From Lineus longissimus (lineage: Eukaryota > Nemertea > Pilidiophora > Heteronemertea > Lineidae): a DNA stretch of 60,000 bases. A program made the position numbers and the translations under genes. Positions 58,801 to 60,000 of this stretch are shown here, piece by piece; the stretch's first letter is position 1, and every line of letters begins with the position of its first letter. A model generated the notes under the pieces. It searched no databases. It was not told where the DNA came from and was given only the letters and a program-made list of their open reading frames with translations. Location of the stretch: the NCBI RefSeq assembly GCF_910592395.1, contig NC_088312.1:18547292-18607291 (forward strand). Direction: 5' to 3'.

Positions 58801-59597
58801 GCTTTGCATGGAAGCGACAGAAGTATAATATTCCTCCTTTGCAGGGCCAAGCCGCAGGTGTGACCAGGACACATAATTTCGCCAGCGGCCACTGAGTGAT
58901 GTCACAGCGTAATTCCTTGTCACAATTCGACGACACGACGAACGGCCATTTCTGCGTCTTTCATGCCTTTTTTGGCATTTCGACAAGAGGGGGTTAACAA
59001 TTAGCTGTGTTTATATACAGATGCCGCGCCTTTGGAGCCGCCCTGGCCATCCAAAATAACTCGTCTTGAAAATAACTGCTTTATAAAAGTATCTATATGT
59101 GTATTCCGAATAAGGCAAGTACACAGGCTGTCAGTCAAGGTGAAGCCACTGGCTGAGCTCAGAACCAAACCTATGGCGGCCATCTTGAATCCGAGTGGGA
59201 GAAAAATGGGCGCAGACAACCCCAAGAATCCGGCCAAACTGTGGCTTAAAGCACAGTCGCATAGGGTTGTTATATACCAAAATGAACGTAGAATTATCCT
59301 GAAATTTGAAAAATCCTAATTTAGGCATGCTCTCACCTGGTGCAGGGCTGTGAGCCCGTCGACATTGCCAGTGTTGATGTTTGCACCGAGGTCGAGTAAT
59401 CTTTTTACTTCCGATTTGTCTCCTTGAGAACATGCCGCTAAAAACACACAATCCTCTGGAAATTTTACACGCGAACTACCCTTTCTGATTGCTGAATATT
59501 CCTTATTCGTTTCCGAGCCATCCCAACGTTCTAGCTGCTGGCGCCTTTTAGCTATGGCGCTCCTCTGCCCGCTATCTTCCATCAGAGGCAGCGCCAT
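9040..59597 (-). CDS. PPP1R12A: Myosin phosphatase targeting subunit (MYPT), whole gene, about 23 coding exons
   Basis: MYPT is the regulatory subunit that brings PP1 catalytic subunit to phosphorylated myosin light chain and other cytoskeletal substrates; ROCK phosphorylation inhibits it. Joining the exons listed below by GT-AG borders and phase gives one open frame of about 1,046 residues, close to vertebrate MYPT1 (about 1,030). Order by residue: RVKF PP1 motif 43-46; ankyrin repeats about 47-297; RRSSVTRMS near 320; acidic tract; KPKEVE array in 391-546; GLRKT in exon 11; ROCK-type Thr748 (RRSTQ/GV); second ROCK-type Thr898 (RRPTG); coiled coil and leucine zipper 960-1046. Every junction keeps frame. 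Coding segments in order: 59337-59597, 55602-55732, 47632-47750, 46203-46362, 43310-43454, 42800-42874, 42075-42142, 38127-38290, 37782-37831, 36666-37130, 34863-35045, 33048-33127, 31339-31584, 30039-30138, 29459-29626, 29306-29360, 28432-28587, 28208-28296, 25641-25691, 18660-18791, 17140-17244, 16299-16349, then 12172-12258 or 9040-9126. The symbol is by homology; invertebrates usually have one MYPT gene ancestral to PPP1R12A/B/C. Confidence 0.96.
9127..11760 (-). other. Spacer between the two terminal exons
   Basis: This is intron for the distal isoform and lies past the proximal polyadenylation signal. Apart from the MITE at 10848-11063 I see no coding sequence or strong repeat. Confidence 0.6.
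10848..11063. mobile_element. MITE with GCCCYGCAAACARGCG-type ends
   Basis: Left end GCCTTGCAAACAGGCG and the reverse complement of the right end GCCCTGCAAACAAGCG match. The interior has no ORF. The same family occurs at 12588-12814 and 35655-35904. Confidence 0.65.
11761..11770 (-). terminator. Polyadenylation signal of the proximal isoform
   Basis: On the minus strand two overlapping AATAAA hexamers are followed by a GT-rich tract (TGTTTTGTTTTGTTG). They lie about 400 nt past the stop of terminal exon A. Confidence 0.7.
12172..12258 (-). CDS. PPP1R12A: MYPT terminal exon A (proximal): leucine zipper
   Basis: 28 codons plus TAG. It begins QLEKLKADNYKLKDENRALT and ends RVVAKLSR. Leucines fall at positions 5, 12, 19 and 26, a four-heptad zipper. 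The acceptor TATCTCTATCTC..TTGCAG has a strong pyrimidine tract, phase 0. The first half (LKADN..LKDEN) is the half most like vertebrate MYPT1. In vertebrates this zipper binds cGMP-dependent kinase I-alpha. It carries its own stop and a downstream AATAAA, so it is an alternative last exon rather than a cassette. Confidence 0.93.
   Translation of the reverse strand, partial: QLEKLKADNYKLKDENRALTRVVAKLSR
12588..12814. mobile_element. MITE, same family as 35655-35904
   Basis: Left end ACACCCCGCACACAAGTG pairs with the right end (reverse complement GCGCCCCGCAGACAGGTG). Interior about 190 bp with no coding capacity. Confidence 0.6.
13038..13140. mobile_element. Short palindromic element
   Basis: CAATCAAGTCCGGAATGCC at the left is inverted as GGCATTCCGAACTTGATT at the right, enclosing about 65 bp. 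Confidence 0.65.
13231..13438. repeat. 103-bp tandem duplication
   Basis: CAAGATGACTACTT...TGTGTCAGCAACCTTTC...CCTGTT is present twice, starting at 13231 and 13334. Confidence 0.85.
13695..13840. mobile_element. Palindromic MITE, ATATGAATAAAGACTAG ends
   Basis: TTGGGTGATATGAATAAAGA at the left is matched by the inverted end CTAGTCTTTATTCATATACC. Other copies are at 39272-39389 and, half-length, 31722-31802. Confidence 0.8.
15375..15555. repeat. 63-bp minisatellite, about 2.9 copies
   Basis: Units begin AATACGCAGCCAGATGTGCA at 15375, 15438 and (as AATCGGCAGCCAGATGAGCA) 15501; the spacing is exactly 63 bp. Confidence 0.9.
16012..16126. mobile_element. Palindromic element with 30-bp arms
   Basis: ATGTTAGCTCATGACATCAT at the left is inverted at the right as ATGATGTTATGAGCTAACAT; arms are about 30 bp and the loop about 50 bp. 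Confidence 0.75.
16299..16349 (-). CDS. PPP1R12A: MYPT exon 23: coiled coil
   Basis: The 17 codons encode ERRTLERKMSEREEELK, matching ERRALERRISELEEELK of vertebrate MYPT1. Acceptor TTTTTCAG, donor AAG/GTGTGT, phase 0. It joins either terminal zipper exon. Confidence 0.96.
16350..17139 (-). other. MYPT intron 21
   Basis: I see no exon, repeat or RNA feature here. Confidence 0.6.
17140..17244 (-). CDS. PPP1R12A: MYPT exon 22: coiled coil
   Basis: The 35 codons start LYEDEKQENDRLRGDLQKAQ and end KIDELKK, matching LYEQILAENEKLKAQL of vertebrate MYPT1, with heptad hydrophobics. Acceptor CTGTTTCAG, donor AAG/GTTGGT. Confidence 0.95.
17245..18659 (-). other. MYPT intron 20
   Basis: Intron sequence with a decayed GCAAACRAG-type element near 17510-17615 and the GGTAGGGTGG cluster described separately. 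Confidence 0.6.
17945..18105. repeat. Cluster of CAAGGTAGGGTGGC motifs
   Basis: About five imperfect direct copies of AAGGTAGGGTGGC occur at irregular spacing within 160 bp. Confidence 0.7.
18660..18791 (-). CDS. PPP1R12A: MYPT exon 21: Tyr/Ser-rich segment leading into the coiled coil
   Basis: The 44 codons read APDTSRSSKYGLNYDYSSGR, then DRQTSPYYSRPTTSTATDN and KDFKK. The end matches DSTDFKK of vertebrate MYPT1 just before the coiled coil. Acceptor ATATTTGCAG, donor AAG/GTATGT, phase 0 at both ends, so it can follow exon 19 or the Ser/Tyr/Gly exon. Confidence 0.93.
19226..19425. repeat. 102-bp tandem duplication
   Basis: GCTCTGTTTGATATCATC followed by ACAAAATCAAAACAACTCTT begins at 19230 and again at 19331, each ending in TTTTAGA.ATTCTAAT. 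Confidence 0.85.
19620..19790 (+). mobile_element. tRNA-derived SINE, decayed
   Basis: A tRNA-like segment (GGTGCTAAGGTGCTGAACTC) is followed by CTTGGGCCAGTCACTTCGCA, which resembles the core downstream of tRNA heads in V-SINE/Deu-type elements. Confidence 0.5.
20735..20800. mobile_element. Pogo-like MITE fragment
   Basis: GGGACTGATAAGTGCTGTC and TAATAGAGAGGTGTCCTGAT match the interior of the intact copy at 21635-21812; the ends are lost. Confidence 0.6.
21635..21812. mobile_element. Pogo-like MITE flanked by TA
   Basis: Starts CAGTAGAACCTCTCTATTAA and ends GAGAGGTTCTAATG, flanked by TA on both sides. CAG-type ends and a TA duplication fit the pogo/Tigger branch of Tc1-mariner. No transposase is encoded. 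Confidence 0.75.
22320..22470. repeat. 90-bp local duplication next to the Ser/Tyr/Gly exon
   Basis: ACATTGTT....TTGTAAAACAC..GATGTT occurs twice (near 22316 and 22406), each followed by a GA.GA.CCATA motif. It abuts the donor side of the exon. Confidence 0.65.
22489..22815 (-). CDS. Putative alternative first exon: Ser/Tyr/Gly-rich head of a short MYPT isoform
   Basis: 109 codons start ATG TCG TAT (A at -3) and read MSYSHRPYSGSYTTGLTGLG, then repeated SSYGG, SPSYGG, SSSYG units and a Ser-rich end SLASIGSLSS. The donor AGT/GTAAGT is phase 0 and joins exon 21 in frame. An in-frame TGA lies just upstream (TGA GTG AAA ATG), and the only good upstream AG (CCCAG/TTGAGTG) gives a different, closed frame. 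It therefore cannot be a simple cassette after exon 19. The easiest reading is an internal promoter producing about 233 residues: this head plus exons 21-23 and a zipper exon. Vertebrate PPP1R12B makes M20/M21 small subunits this way. Transcription is not shown by sequence alone. Confidence 0.6.
24010..24502. mobile_element. Non-autonomous DNA element, CCCTATAACACCT ends
   Basis: AACCCTATAACACCTGGAGG at the left is inverted at the right as GGCTCTAGGTGTTATAGGGG. The left part repeats CTGGAGGCGCCCTAT in direct orientation. No ORF. Confidence 0.6.
25641..25691 (-). CDS. PPP1R12A: MYPT exon 19: acidic 17-codon exon
   Basis: The exon encodes LFDDDDNKEEKKETDDK, resembling the DSDENEQ...NKKETQTD stretch that follows the second ROCK site in vertebrates. 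Acceptor CGTCTTCCAG, donor AAG/GTAGAT, phase 0 at both ends. Confidence 0.88.
25692..28207 (-). other. MYPT intron 18
   Basis: Contains the 77-bp minisatellite and a short GAT-rich run near 27348-27373. Otherwise AT-rich with nothing recognised. Confidence 0.65.
26290..26725. repeat. 77-bp minisatellite with alternating truncated units
   Basis: Full units beginning TTGAGTTGTGGGTTAGGTCA start near 26291, 26368, 26446, 26567 and 26687. Shorter 44-bp units lacking the GAGGACACACCAGTGG part start near 26523 and 26643. The last part forms a higher-order unit of about 120 bp. Confidence 0.88.
28208..28296 (-). CDS. PPP1R12A: MYPT exon 18: second ROCK-type site, two alternative donors
   Basis: The exon encodes DQEKDEKSTVITRRQRRERR followed by RPTGK and VSLQD. 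RRRPTGK aligns with REKRRSTGV of vertebrate MYPT1 (Thr853 in human); here a Pro precedes the Thr. Two GTAAGT donors are present: the short form ends at 28223 (after TGK), the long form at 28208 (adds VSLQD). Both are phase 0, so both keep the frame. Acceptor GTTTCAG. Confidence 0.92.
28432..28587 (-). CDS. PPP1R12A: MYPT exon 17: Ser-rich then Glu/Lys helix
   Basis: The exon encodes DYSSSRIRPPSSTASDTNTT, then RQSYRERLLEERKAVEEEKK and ESKDK. This charged region lies between the two ROCK sites, as in vertebrate MYPT1. Acceptor ATATTTTAG, donor AAAG/GTAAGT. Confidence 0.9.
28588..29305 (-). other. MYPT intron 16
   Basis: Mostly a tRNA-derived SINE; nothing else recognised. Confidence 0.6.
29015..29187 (-). 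mobile_element. tRNA-derived SINE
   Basis: On the minus strand: GATGTGGTTAGAGCACTGGG (A-box region), then AGTTCGACTCTC (B box), then CCTTGATCAAGCACTTGACC. This is the head plus core layout of V-SINE/Deu-type elements. Confidence 0.7.
29306..29360 (-). CDS. PPP1R12A: MYPT exon 16
   Basis: This short exon encodes ENNTRGSFRSRHNRDITS plus one base. Acceptor GTCTTTTCAG, donor G/GTGAGC. It is separated from exon 15 by an intron of only 98 nt. No family motif; assignment rests on splice sites and phase. Confidence 0.85.
29459..29626 (-). CDS. PPP1R12A: MYPT exon 15: GVTMEDLEKAEQ segment
   Basis: The exon opens GVTMEDLEKAEQSL, completing the RRSTQ/GVT motif (vertebrate GVTLTDLQEAEK). A charged Asp/Arg/Lys stretch ending EDKKD follows. 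Acceptor GTTCCTAG, donor GAC/GTGAGT, 56 codons in phase 0. Confidence 0.96.
29627..30038 (-). other. MYPT intron 14
   Basis: No feature seen. It splits the ROCK-site motif between Gln and Gly. Confidence 0.6.
30039..30138 (-). CDS. PPP1R12A: MYPT exon 14: first ROCK-type inhibitory site
   Basis: The exon encodes TPPKRDEEAESQRKAKAKHA and RQTRRSTQ. It matches RDEESESQRKARSRQ and RRSTQ of vertebrate MYPT1; the Thr in RRSTQ is the main ROCK site (Thr696 in human) and is residue 748 here. Acceptor TTATTTCAG, donor CAG/GTGAGA, phase 0. Confidence 0.97.
30139..31338 (-). other. MYPT intron 13
   Basis: Contains one copy of the coding-like repeat pair (31085-31250); otherwise nothing recognised. Confidence 0.6.
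31085..31250 (-). repeat. Coding-like repeat, copy 1
   Basis: The minus frame includes DFDVAANVMLEKSKADPISR followed by PFCFPKTEL. It is related at DNA and protein level to 42305-42480. Many differences between the copies are silent (for example GCC/GCT, CCA/CCT), which suggests descent from a protein-coding mobile element or gene family. I do not recognise the family. Confidence 0.5.
31339..31584 (-). CDS. PPP1R12A: MYPT exon 13: Ser/Thr-rich exon
   Basis: The 246-nt exon is open throughout: it encodes ITTPHTSYLANATSSTAASS, then FQQSSYMPYSRRRHFDGGND, then a Thr/Ser-rich tail ending TMRG. It corresponds to the SSSYTRRKWEDD region and the following Ser/Thr stretch of vertebrate MYPT1. Acceptor CGTCTCCAG, donor AG/GTTTGT. 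It has no internal start codon near its beginning, so a start-to-stop ORF search would miss it. Confidence 0.9.
31722..31802. mobile_element. Half copy of the ATGAATAAAGACTAG MITE
   Basis: ATATATGAACAAAGACTATG followed by GTAAATGCTTTTACTC matches the left half of the copy at 13695; the right end is lost. Confidence 0.6.
32743..32891. mobile_element. Palindromic MITE whose arms carry TGACGTCA sites
   Basis: AGAGGTTCTTCACTGACGTC at the left is inverted at the right as GACGTCACGTGAAGAACCTC. Each arm contains a CRE-type GACGTCACG, and the CACGTG-like core adds E-box-like sequence. Confidence 0.75.
33048..33127 (-). CDS. PPP1R12A: MYPT exon 12: RRPLLSTSD segment
   Basis: The exon encodes ERLPSRRPLLSTSDASAVDN and NAPNERR, matching the IPRRLASTSD segment of vertebrate MYPT1. 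Acceptor GTGTTTCAG, donor AG/GTGAGC. Confidence 0.92.
33128..34862 (-). other. MYPT intron 11
   Basis: Contains a 158-codon plus-strand ORF at 33618-34094 with no recognisable motif. Two exon-like stretches (33.3 and 34.2 kb) do not fit the phase. Confidence 0.6.
33618..34094 (+). other. Unassigned 158-codon ORF in intron 11
   Basis: Begins MIDYCPHWWKTL with ATG context GATG; rich in Asn, Ile and Ser. No domain is recognised. It lies antisense to MYPT. A chance ORF is the simplest view. Confidence 0.18.
34863..35045 (-). CDS. PPP1R12A: MYPT exon 11: GLRKT segment
   Basis: The 61 codons include GPAGWRSGLRKTSS and HRSLSSPFLGAKKE. These match WRLGLRKTGS and TRSASSP of vertebrate MYPT1. I chose the acceptor GTCCATAG at 35046-35047 because it has a pyrimidine-rich tract and keeps phase 0. 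Donor GAA/GTAAGT. Confidence 0.9.
35046..36665 (-). other. MYPT intron 10
   Basis: Contains the best copy of the GCAAACRAG MITE family (35655-35904); otherwise nothing recognised. Confidence 0.6.
35655..35904. mobile_element. MITE with about 26-bp inverted ends
   Basis: The left end AAAGCGCCCAGCAAACAAGA and the inverted right end AAAGTGCCCCGCAAACGAGA match over about 26 bp. This is the best-preserved copy of the GCAAACRAG family here. Partial relatives occur near 17510-17615, 47820-47860 and 58727-58852. Confidence 0.7.
36666..37130 (-). CDS. PPP1R12A: MYPT exon 10: large disordered exon with KPKEVE array
   Basis: The exon has 155 codons. It opens DASVVEHKKP, passes TPPSTPRIKDFVETTTLPEK, and contains eight tandem KPKEVE hexapeptides with degenerate flanking copies, ending PVFENNK. 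Acceptor GTTCTTAG/GAC, donor AAA/GTATGT, phase 0 at both ends. This falls in the disordered middle of MYPT, where sequence is poorly conserved, so the repeat may be lineage-specific. The opposite strand is also open because of the repeat; that frame is a shadow. Confidence 0.9.
36757..36910 (-). repeat. 18-bp coding minisatellite, eight units (KPKEVE)
   Basis: Eight 18-bp units lie in tandem on the minus strand within exon 10, each coding KPKEVE. Units differ mostly at silent positions (for example acttc versus acctc on the plus strand), which suggests either selection on the peptide or gene conversion. Confidence 0.95.
37131..37781 (-). other. MYPT intron 9
   Basis: No feature seen. Confidence 0.6.
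37782..37831 (-). CDS. PPP1R12A: MYPT exon 9: short Lys-rich exon
   Basis: This 50-nt exon encodes EKQNEINKKTAVDTAKK. Acceptor AATTTTCAG, donor AAG/GTACGT. Phase joins exon 8 (one base) to exon 10 (phase 0). Confidence 0.85.
38127..38290 (-). CDS. PPP1R12A: MYPT exon 8: RSSVTRMS segment and acidic tract
   Basis: The exon encodes SSVTRMSNDQKQNIVLKNVEEERAQLE in part, then a Ser run, then a run of eight Glu and SDSET. Vertebrate MYPT1 has a comparable Ser/Glu acidic tract after the ankyrin domain. Acceptor GATTGCAG, donor ACAG/GTACTG, leaving one base. Confidence 0.93.
39272..39389. mobile_element. Palindromic MITE, same family as 13695-13840
   Basis: GATATGAATAAAGTCTAGCA is inverted at the right end as TGCTAGTGTTTATTCATATC. 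The AAATGCTTTTAC inner motif is shared between copies. Confidence 0.8.
39890..40047. mobile_element. Pogo-like MITE flanked by TA
   Basis: Starts CAGTAGAACCTCCCTTAGCG and ends GAGAGGTTCTACTG between TA dinucleotides. It is inverted relative to the copy at 21635 and has intact termini. Confidence 0.8.
42075..42142 (-). CDS. PPP1R12A: MYPT exon 7: linker after the ankyrin domain
   Basis: This short exon of 68 nt reads LRTKQQENIDLIQNRTHPPL and ends KR plus two bases. Acceptor ATTTCAG, donor AG/GTATGT. Its terminal AG joins G of exon 8 to make KRRSSVTRMS, a segment seen in invertebrate MYPTs, which supports the join across a 3.8 kb intron. Confidence 0.88.
42143..42799 (-). other. MYPT intron 6
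   Basis: Contains coding-like repeat copy 2; nothing else seen. Confidence 0.6.
42305..42480 (-). repeat. Coding-like repeat, copy 2
   Basis: The minus frame includes VDLDATADLMSTEASKADSI followed by TRPYVPP and aligns with copy 1 over about 50 codons. It lies in MYPT intron 6 without usable splice sites in phase, so I do not treat it as an exon. Confidence 0.5.
42800..42874 (-). CDS. PPP1R12A: MYPT exon 6: last ankyrin repeat
   Basis: The 25 codons read GQTVYDVAAPELGDLLHEL and end KEKQAT. They match the final MYPT repeat (GQTAFDVADED in vertebrates). Acceptor TTGTTTCAG/GGC, donor ACA/GTAAGG, phase 0 at both ends. Confidence 0.93.
42875..43309 (-). other. MYPT intron 5
   Basis: More than half of this intron is the pogo-like MITE at 43045-43279. 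Confidence 0.7.
43045..43279. mobile_element. Pogo-like MITE with internal unit expansion
   Basis: Starts CAGTAGAACCTCTC and ends GGAGTTTCCACTG, flanked by TA. The internal unit TTGTCCTTAATAGAGAGG is repeated about four times, lengthening this copy. Confidence 0.8.
43310..43454 (-). CDS. PPP1R12A: MYPT exon 5: ankyrin repeat
   Basis: The exon encodes LLFQAGVDPDLRDVDGWTALHAAAHWGQDESCRLLVEQLCSMELKTNG, here described in parts: the DVDGWTALHAAAHWG core is nearly invariant in MYPT proteins. Acceptor CGTTTCAG, donor GGG/GTTAGT. It completes the AA+T codon and ends in phase 0. Confidence 0.95.
43455..46202 (-). other. MYPT intron 4
   Basis: Contains the near-perfect hairpin at 43665-43732 and a 76-codon plus-strand ORF at 44152-44382 without motifs. 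Confidence 0.6.
43665..43732. repeat. Near-perfect 68-bp hairpin
   Basis: CATATGTGACTCGTCCCAGC...CCAGGCG is inverted immediately after a loop of about 5 nt (CATGT). Arms are about 31 bp with two or three mismatches. It could be a miniature element; it is also the shape of a short hairpin RNA. Confidence 0.85.
46203..46362 (-). CDS. PPP1R12A: MYPT exon 4: inter-repeat linker and ankyrin repeat
   Basis: The exon encodes GIDPELARREEEETMLADANQWLK-like linker sequence followed by TGATALHVAAAKGYIKVM. Both match the MYPT linker (a charged stretch ending in QWL) and the GGTALHVAAAKGY repeat. Acceptor GTCTTCCAG, donor AA/GTAAGG. Confidence 0.95.
46363..47631 (-). other. MYPT intron 3
   Basis: Contains a SINE tail fragment at about 46846-46918 (TCACTCGTCTTGGAAGAGGA, CAGAGCGAACGCTGA), related to the tail of the element at 57205-57440. 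Confidence 0.55.
47632..47750 (-). CDS. PPP1R12A: MYPT exon 3: ankyrin repeats
   Basis: The exon encodes YLLEHGANVVAVNNDGELPVD and then an acidic helix ending in MDHL, aligned to the repeat 3 region of MYPT. Acceptor CTTTTCAG, donor TTG/GTGCGT. It completes the split codon from exon 2 and leaves one base. Confidence 0.94.
48532..48650. mobile_element. Palindromic element with 31-bp arms
   Basis: ATGTAAGGTAGAATGGGGTA at the left is inverted at the right as TACCCCATTCTACCTTACAT (with one shift). GTAGCCCC/GGGGCTAC extends the pairing. Confidence 0.8.
49378..49640. repeat. 132-bp tandem duplication
   Basis: ATGTAGATCAGGGTCTACAT begins at 49381 and 49513. Each unit continues with AAATTGGACTCTCATTC and CACGGAGACAACAAAGGCCA. 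Confidence 0.9.
50395..50594. mobile_element. Pogo-like MITE
   Basis: Starts CAGTAGAACCTCTCTATCAA and ends GGGAGGTTCCACTG, followed by TA. Internal TTGTCCTTAATAGAGAGG units occur about three times. Confidence 0.78.
50812..51348 (-). other. Unassigned 178-codon ORF in intron 2
   Basis: The longest frame not belonging to MYPT. It is rich in Cys, His and Trp and has no motif I know. Its length is near what chance gives in a window this size, so it may not be a gene. Confidence 0.15.
53394..54160. repeat. Pair of 100-bp direct repeats 666 bp apart
   Basis: AGCGATAGATG.AAATAAAAC, CCAATTAACCCATTCCATGG and TATAGGCAAGACCCTAAAGA occur in both 53394-53495 and 54060-54160. Confidence 0.85.
55188..55364. 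mobile_element. Pogo-like MITE, degenerate
   Basis: AGTACAACCTCCCTATCAAG at the left and GGGAGGTTCCATTG at the right match the family with several changes. A further remnant lies at 53327-53400. Confidence 0.65.
55602..55732 (-). CDS. PPP1R12A: MYPT exon 2: ankyrin repeats
   Basis: This exon continues the ankyrin domain with ACIDGKLDMVEFL and ADNEGWTPLHAT, the standard MYPT repeat 2 pattern. Acceptor TTCTTCAG, donor CA/GTAAGTG. It enters in phase 0 and leaves two bases of the next codon. A CAT microsatellite lies about 55 nt upstream of the acceptor. Confidence 0.95.
55786..55842. repeat. (CAT)n microsatellite, about 18 units
   Basis: An uninterrupted CAT run lies in intron 1, about 55 nt upstream of the exon 2 acceptor on the minus strand. 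It occupies the zone where a branch point could fall. Confidence 0.97.
57205..57445 (+). mobile_element. tRNA-derived SINE
   Basis: CCTAGTGGTTAACACTGCTGG (A box, given as its 20-base core from CTAGTGG) and GGGCTCGATCCTC (B box) form a tRNA-like head. The tail includes CACTCATCCAGCCTTGGAGG and CAGAGCGAATACTGA, also seen in decayed form near 46850. Confidence 0.7.
57797..58192. mobile_element. Non-autonomous element with CTTACACCAC ends
   Basis: GCACTTACACCACCTGAAAA and ATGGACCACCAAT at the left are inverted at the right (ATTGGTCCACCAAT, GTGGTGTAAGCGC). The interior has extra copies of the GGTGTAAG motif. About 395 bp, no ORF. Confidence 0.65.
58434..58600 (+). mobile_element. tRNA-derived SINE
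   Basis: ATGTGGTTAGACCACCAGGC (A-box region) and GGTTCGACTCTC (B box) are followed by TTGCCCTTGAGCAATAACCC. Same type as 29015-29187 in opposite orientation. Confidence 0.72.
59171..59190 (-). promoter_or_regulatory. YY1-like site in intron 1
   Basis: The minus strand reads AAGATGGCCGCC about 150 nt into intron 1. This resembles the YY1 consensus AAnATGGCGGC, which often sits just inside genes. Confidence 0.35.
59337..59597 (-). CDS. PPP1R12A: MYPT exon 1: start, RVKF motif, first ankyrin repeat
   Basis: The exon encodes 87 residues. RRQQLERWDGSETN matches the conserved N-terminal helix of MYPT, and SSRVKF is the PP1-docking motif. FLAACSQGD through NVDGLTALHQ is ankyrin repeat 1. The donor is CAG/GTGAGA, phase 0. 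I chose the ATG at 59597 because it has A at -3 and G at +4; a second in-frame ATG at 59582 has a weaker context. There is no in-frame ATG further upstream before a stop. Confidence 0.95.
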
Positions 59598-59671
59598 GAT
59601 ACTCGCAACACTCCATACGAAATGATACGAAATCGCCTCTGTGCCGCAAGGAGGCGACACCGCACGGTCAT
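59582..59671 (-). other. Upstream ORF overlapping the MYPT start
   Basis: An ATG at 59671 opens an out-of-frame ORF (MTVRCRLLAAQ...VSWRCL) that runs across the MYPT ATG at 59597 and stops at about 59582. If transcripts begin upstream of 59671 it would dampen translation of the main ORF. Confidence 0.35.
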
Positions 59672-59692
59672 GAATTTTCTTGGGACGAGGTC
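59598..59692. promoter_or_regulatory. Probable bidirectional promoter / 5' UTR interval
   Basis: Only 95 bp separate the MYPT start codon from the plus-strand ATG at 59693. The interval is CG-rich compared with its surroundings and has no TATA box. Transcription start sites may lie inside it or overlap the coding starts. Confidence 0.4.
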
Positions 59693-59894
59693 ATGGCTGC
59701 CTCCTTGTTCAGCATGTTCCAAACTTGCTCTAAATGCAGGAGCAAATTTCTCCAATTTGTCTTCAGAGGAAATGGAAATTTTAGTGTTATAAACAAATTT
59801 CAATATCCAAGGATCATAAATGCAGCAAATTTTTCAAATGTACCCCAAGAGGAACTGATATCTGAGCCTGATAAAAATGATGTCTCAGCTGATG
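59693..59894 (+). CDS. Possible first coding exon of a divergent gene, mitochondrial-presequence-like
   Basis: ATG at 59693 has G at -3 and +4. The frame begins MAASLFSMFQTCSKCRSKFL and stays free of Asp/Glu for about 50 residues while holding several Lys/Arg, as in mitochondrial targeting peptides; then PQEELISEPDKNDVSAD. A donor-like ATG/GTAAAT follows at 59895. I do not recognise the protein, and the next exon would be outside the window. It could be a chance ORF of 74 codons ending at 59917. Confidence 0.35.
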
Positions 59895-60000
59895 GTAAAT
59901 ACACAGACTGTATGTAGTGTAAAATGTACACAGCAAGTGCTTGCCATATAACGTGTATAATATTCGATCTCACAGTGACATTTTAATGTATTCATTTTGT

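Larger units (their letters stand above)
55733..59336 (-). other. MYPT intron 1
   Basis: Contains the CAT microsatellite, two SINEs, a TIR element and a YY1-like site near its start. Confidence 0.7.

Noticed and set aside
1-60000. Prokaryote-type systems (operons, CRISPR arrays, toxin-antitoxin pairs)
   Set aside because: The tandem repeats here are minisatellites without spacers, and the coding sequence is clearly intron-split animal DNA.

Overview
This is animal nuclear DNA. It has long AT-rich introns with canonical GT-AG borders, SINEs with tRNA-like heads, and many small palindromic DNA elements. Together these suggest a marine invertebrate. The species cannot be fixed from the sequence; a non-vertebrate deuterostome or a lophotrochozoan would both fit.

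Most of the window is one minus-strand gene running from about 59.6 kb down to 9.0 kb. It is the ortholog of the myosin phosphatase targeting subunit (MYPT; PPP1R12A of vertebrates, Mbs of flies). I assembled 23 coding exons plus alternative ends, joining them by splice sites, reading phase and homology. The main path codes for about 1,046 residues, close to vertebrate MYPT1. In order it has: the PP1-binding RVKF motif, ankyrin repeats (exons 1-6), a conserved RRSSVTRMS segment, an acidic tract, a KPKEVE hexapeptide array, the WRSGLRKT and RRPLLSTSD segments, a first ROCK-type site (RRSTQGV, split by an intron), a second ROCK-type region (RRRPTGK), a coiled coil and a C-terminal leucine zipper.

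Three features go beyond a standard MYPT gene. (1) There are two complete alternative terminal exons (12172-12258 and 9040-9126). Both encode a 28-residue zipper in the same phase with leucines at the same four positions. (2) A Ser/Tyr/Gly-rich exon at 22489-22815 opens with its own ATG and has an in-frame stop just upstream. It splices in phase only into the downstream coiled-coil exons, so it looks like the first exon of a short, M20-like isoform with a low-complexity head. (3) Exon 18 has two perfect GTAAGT donors 15 nt apart, both in frame, next to the second ROCK-type site.

Region by region: 1-1.05 kb holds four diverged copies of an unidentified repeat. From 1.05 to 8.2 kb I see no convincing gene. 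The 3' UTR of the distal isoform spans about 8.2-9.0 kb and carries a cluster of X-box-like motifs. From 9.0 to 59.6 kb lies the MYPT gene. Its introns carry pogo-like MITEs, several palindromic MITE families, SINEs, minisatellites and a CAT microsatellite. At the right edge, a plus-strand ORF with a mitochondrial-presequence-like start (59693) may be the first exon of a divergent gene sharing the MYPT promoter.
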